From: Actinomycetota bacterium
GTDB lineage: Bacteria > Actinomycetota > Thermoleophilia > RBG-16-64-13
Direction of reading: 5' to 3'
Length of the DNA stretch: 61,049 bases
NCBI GenBank assembly: GCA_018830645.1
Contig: JAHJSA010000045.1
Coordinates: 1 to 61,049, forward strand
This document shows positions 60,201 through 61,049 of this stretch, in pieces. Numbering within the stretch: position 1 is the first letter of the stretch; every line of letters begins with the position of its first letter. The notes below the pieces were generated by a model that was not told where the DNA came from, made no database searches, and worked only from the letters and a program-made list of their open reading frames with translations. The position numbers and the translations under genes are program-made.

Positions 60201-60281
60201 GGCCGGGTGGCCTGGTTCCTACAGAAGCCTTTCGGTGCCGACGACCTCGCCCAGATCGTCCGCGAAGCGTTGGACTCCTAG
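57249..60281 (+). CDS. HAD phosphatase-PAS-PAS-PAS-histidine kinase-receiver fusion
   Basis: A 1010-residue protein. Residues 5-222 are a complete HAD-IB phosphatase of the MtnX/SerB type: D12 and D14 in FIACDFDGTVTEEDTLDLL, S99 in VIVSAGFRVL, K151 in CGHCKRD, D170 and D174 in YIGDGYSDRC. An Ala/Thr-rich linker (about 223-260) leads to three PAS domains (about 262-385, 390-510, 513-628). The kinase has H651 (GGVAHDFNNLL), N763 (NLAVNASDAMP), D805xGxG and GRGTGLGLATVYG. A receiver follows with D943 (VVTDVAMP) and K993. No membrane segment is present, so it is cytosolic. All catalytic residues seem intact. The ATG follows an extended -10 box. Confidence 0.93.
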   Translation: MADGVKYFIACDFDGTVTEEDTLDLLVEHFAPGVWEIAEAGLKAGTLTLNQAMIDEFRNVRVSERDAVEYVLRTAELRAGFEEFVRWAAEAGHELVIVSAGFRVLIDAVLARAGRAHLHVHAGDALFTTQGTTFWFPPSSADCIEECGHCKRDTIAAHAPFPGPLVYIGDGYSDRCPAQAADIVFARRSLAEHLDREGVPYHHFEDFHSVVRVLDEEWAGSSAADATATATTAVDATDAPLAESSGTPLPTATDALPAGFAGSTEPLAELFNTSKAVMGLVDPTTARIIDANEAACAMYGYSREEFRGMPVSRLNDLPEDTWRDQVEGGWEGPDIARRFRNRLASGEVREVETHYTHIHRGGRRLLLGITRDVTHSIRAREALEESEARFRLLAENSPDVIFSFRLTEPRGFTYMSPAVTGILEASPEEFYADPGLMFSMLHPGDEAPIEAMVRRNLPEAAAIEIRLHTPSGRLVWAELSSALRRDAAGIPVAIEGVARDITARKRQEEERAFLLSAVEQMDEVVVITDTDATIVYVNPAFERVTGYSQKEAMGRNPRFLSSGREEIEFYQELWATILAGRVWTGRFTNRRADGRTYEEEASISPVRDAEGHIVNYVAVKRDITRELALEGQLMQSQKMEAVGRLAGGVAHDFNNLLTSISGYADLLAAEISPDDPIHLDVVEIQNAADRAADLTRRLLAFSRKEVVRPRPVDMVVAVSGMSTLLRRMVGPRVELVTELVPAPLVVLADPSQVEQVLMNLAVNASDAMPDGGVLYIGVSKVTSSERCPADGVSAPAGCVRLSVRDTGVGMEEEVAGRVFEPFFTTKDSGRGTGLGLATVYGIVEAAGGSVSARSVPGEGSEFEVFLPLYEGLPSDGVRSGVRERRIPRGRETVLVVDDELPVLRLAARTLTGVGYTVIEATDAETALAIVDREGDRIDLVVTDVAMPRMTGTRLAELLSLRRPGLKVVFVSGYAGVGDESPDYVGRVAWFLQKPFGADDLAQIVREALDS

Positions 60282-60288
60282 CAGTCTC

Positions 60289-61049
60289 CTAGCGCGGCAC
60301 GCGCACCAGCTGCTGCTCTACCAGTAGCTCCGCGATCTGCACGGCGTTCAGAGCCGCGCCCTTGCGAAGGTTGTCGGCCACCACCCAGAGGTTGAGGCCA
60401 TGGGGCACGGTCGGGTCGCGCCGGATGCGCCCCACGTACACGGGATCGGTGCCGGACGCCATGATCGGCATCGGGTACATGCCGAGCGAGGGGTCGTCGA
60501 GCACGATCACACCCGGGGCGGAGGCCAGCAGCTCGCGCGCCCGTGCGGGCGGCATCTCGCCGGCGAACTCCACGTTCACCGCCTCCGAATGTCCGTTCTC
60601 CACCGGCACCCGCACGCACGTGGCCGTGACCTCGATGGTGTCGTCGCCCATGATCTTCTTGGTCTCGTCGGCCATCTTCTGCTCTTCCTTCGTCGAGCCG
60701 TCGTCGAGGAAGATGTCGATGTGGGGCAGGCAGTTGAAGGCGATCTGATGGGGATACACCTCCACCTGCGGAGTCATCCCCTCGAGAAGCTCATCAGATT
60801 GACGGACGAGCTCGCTGATCGCTTCGGTCCCCGTACCCGAGACGGCCTGGTACGTCGACACGACCACGCGGGTGACTCGAGCCACGTCGTGCAACGGCTT
60901 GAGCGCCACCACCATCTGGATGGTCGAGCAGTTCGGGTTGGCAATGATGCCCCGGTGGTCGCGCGCCGCGCCCGGGTTCACCTCGGGGACGATCAGAGGC
61001 ACGCCGGGGTCCATGCGCCAGGCCGACGAGTTGTCGATGACCACGCACC
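60289..61049 (-). CDS. asd: Aspartate-semialdehyde dehydrogenase (partial)
   Basis: The C-terminal 250 residues; the start is beyond the window. IIANPNCSTIQMVVALKPLH contains the catalytic Cys, YQAVSGTGTEAISELVRQSD and CVRVPVENGHSEAVNVEFAG hold the active-site Gln and His regions, and the end (GAALNAVQIAELLVEQQLV) is typical. The enzyme makes aspartate semialdehyde for lysine/diaminopimelate, threonine and methionine. Its stop is 7 bp from that of the HAD-kinase gene, which converges on it. Confidence 0.95.
   Translation of the reverse strand, partial: CVVIDNSSAWRMDPGVPLIVPEVNPGAARDHRGIIANPNCSTIQMVVALKPLHDVARVTRVVVSTYQAVSGTGTEAISELVRQSDELLEGMTPQVEVYPHQIAFNCLPHIDIFLDDGSTKEEQKMADETKKIMGDDTIEVTATCVRVPVENGHSEAVNVEFAGEMPPARARELLASAPGVIVLDDPSLGMYPMPIMASGTDPVYVGRIRRDPTVPHGLNLWVVADNLRKGAALNAVQIAELLVEQQLVRVPR

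Overview
The window is 61 kb of high-GC DNA with densely packed, often 4-bp-overlapping genes. Exported proteins are lipoproteins or single-pass membrane proteins, there is a cell-wall amidase, and no outer-membrane biogenesis gene is visible. Several genes have a -10 box only 6-9 nt before the start codon and no ribosome binding site. Together this suggests a Gram-positive bacterium, most likely an uncultured member of the Actinomycetota; the lineage cannot be fixed from the sequence alone.

Left part (1-13.4 kb): a dense toxin-antitoxin (TA) zone. It holds two AbrB/PIN pairs, a ribbon-helix-helix/PIN pair, a VapBC pair whose toxin is frameshifted, Phd/PIN, RHH/RelE and Xre/RES, plus a RelE remnant and a PIN remnant. 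They are interleaved with a GDP-L-fucose operon (fcl, TA pair, two gmd paralogues) and with YgjP-like and VanZ-like genes. At 11.2-13.4 kb is a decay zone with a radical SAM gene split by a local inversion, a decapitated tyrosine-kinase gene of exopolysaccharide type and a nucleotidyltransferase remnant.

Middle part (13.4-33.6 kb): a PAS protein and an SLC13-type permease, then a surface polysaccharide locus. A plus-strand run (16.2-23.2 kb) encodes a flippase and a CDP-6-deoxyhexose pathway (rfbF, rfbG, cupin epimerase, C-methyltransferase, reductase, CmcI-like methyltransferase). A convergent minus-strand operon (30.5-23.2 kb) encodes three glycosyltransferase genes of GT4 type (one fused to GT2), a second flippase broken by one stop codon, and a GT2 enzyme. 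An ABC exporter with a large internal deletion, an LppM-like lipoprotein and another AbrB/PIN pair follow.

Right part (33.6-61 kb): mostly housekeeping and envelope genes: penicillin acylase family, a lipoprotein with a Lon-type protease domain, an SPFH protein, two zinc-ribbon/proline-rich membrane proteins, O-antigen-ligase and TPR partners, a GH3 hexosaminidase, a gutted UDP-glucose dehydrogenase, an amidase, a diguanylate cyclase, two ABC-2 transporter pairs, a class I amidotransferase-like protein without its cysteine, a LOG-like protein and an MrfA-type helicase. The most unusual gene is at 57.2-60.3 kb: a HAD phosphatase of the MtnX/SerB type fused in one frame to three PAS domains, a histidine kinase and a receiver. 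The window ends inside asd. At least nine broken genes are visible, an unusually high number for one locus.
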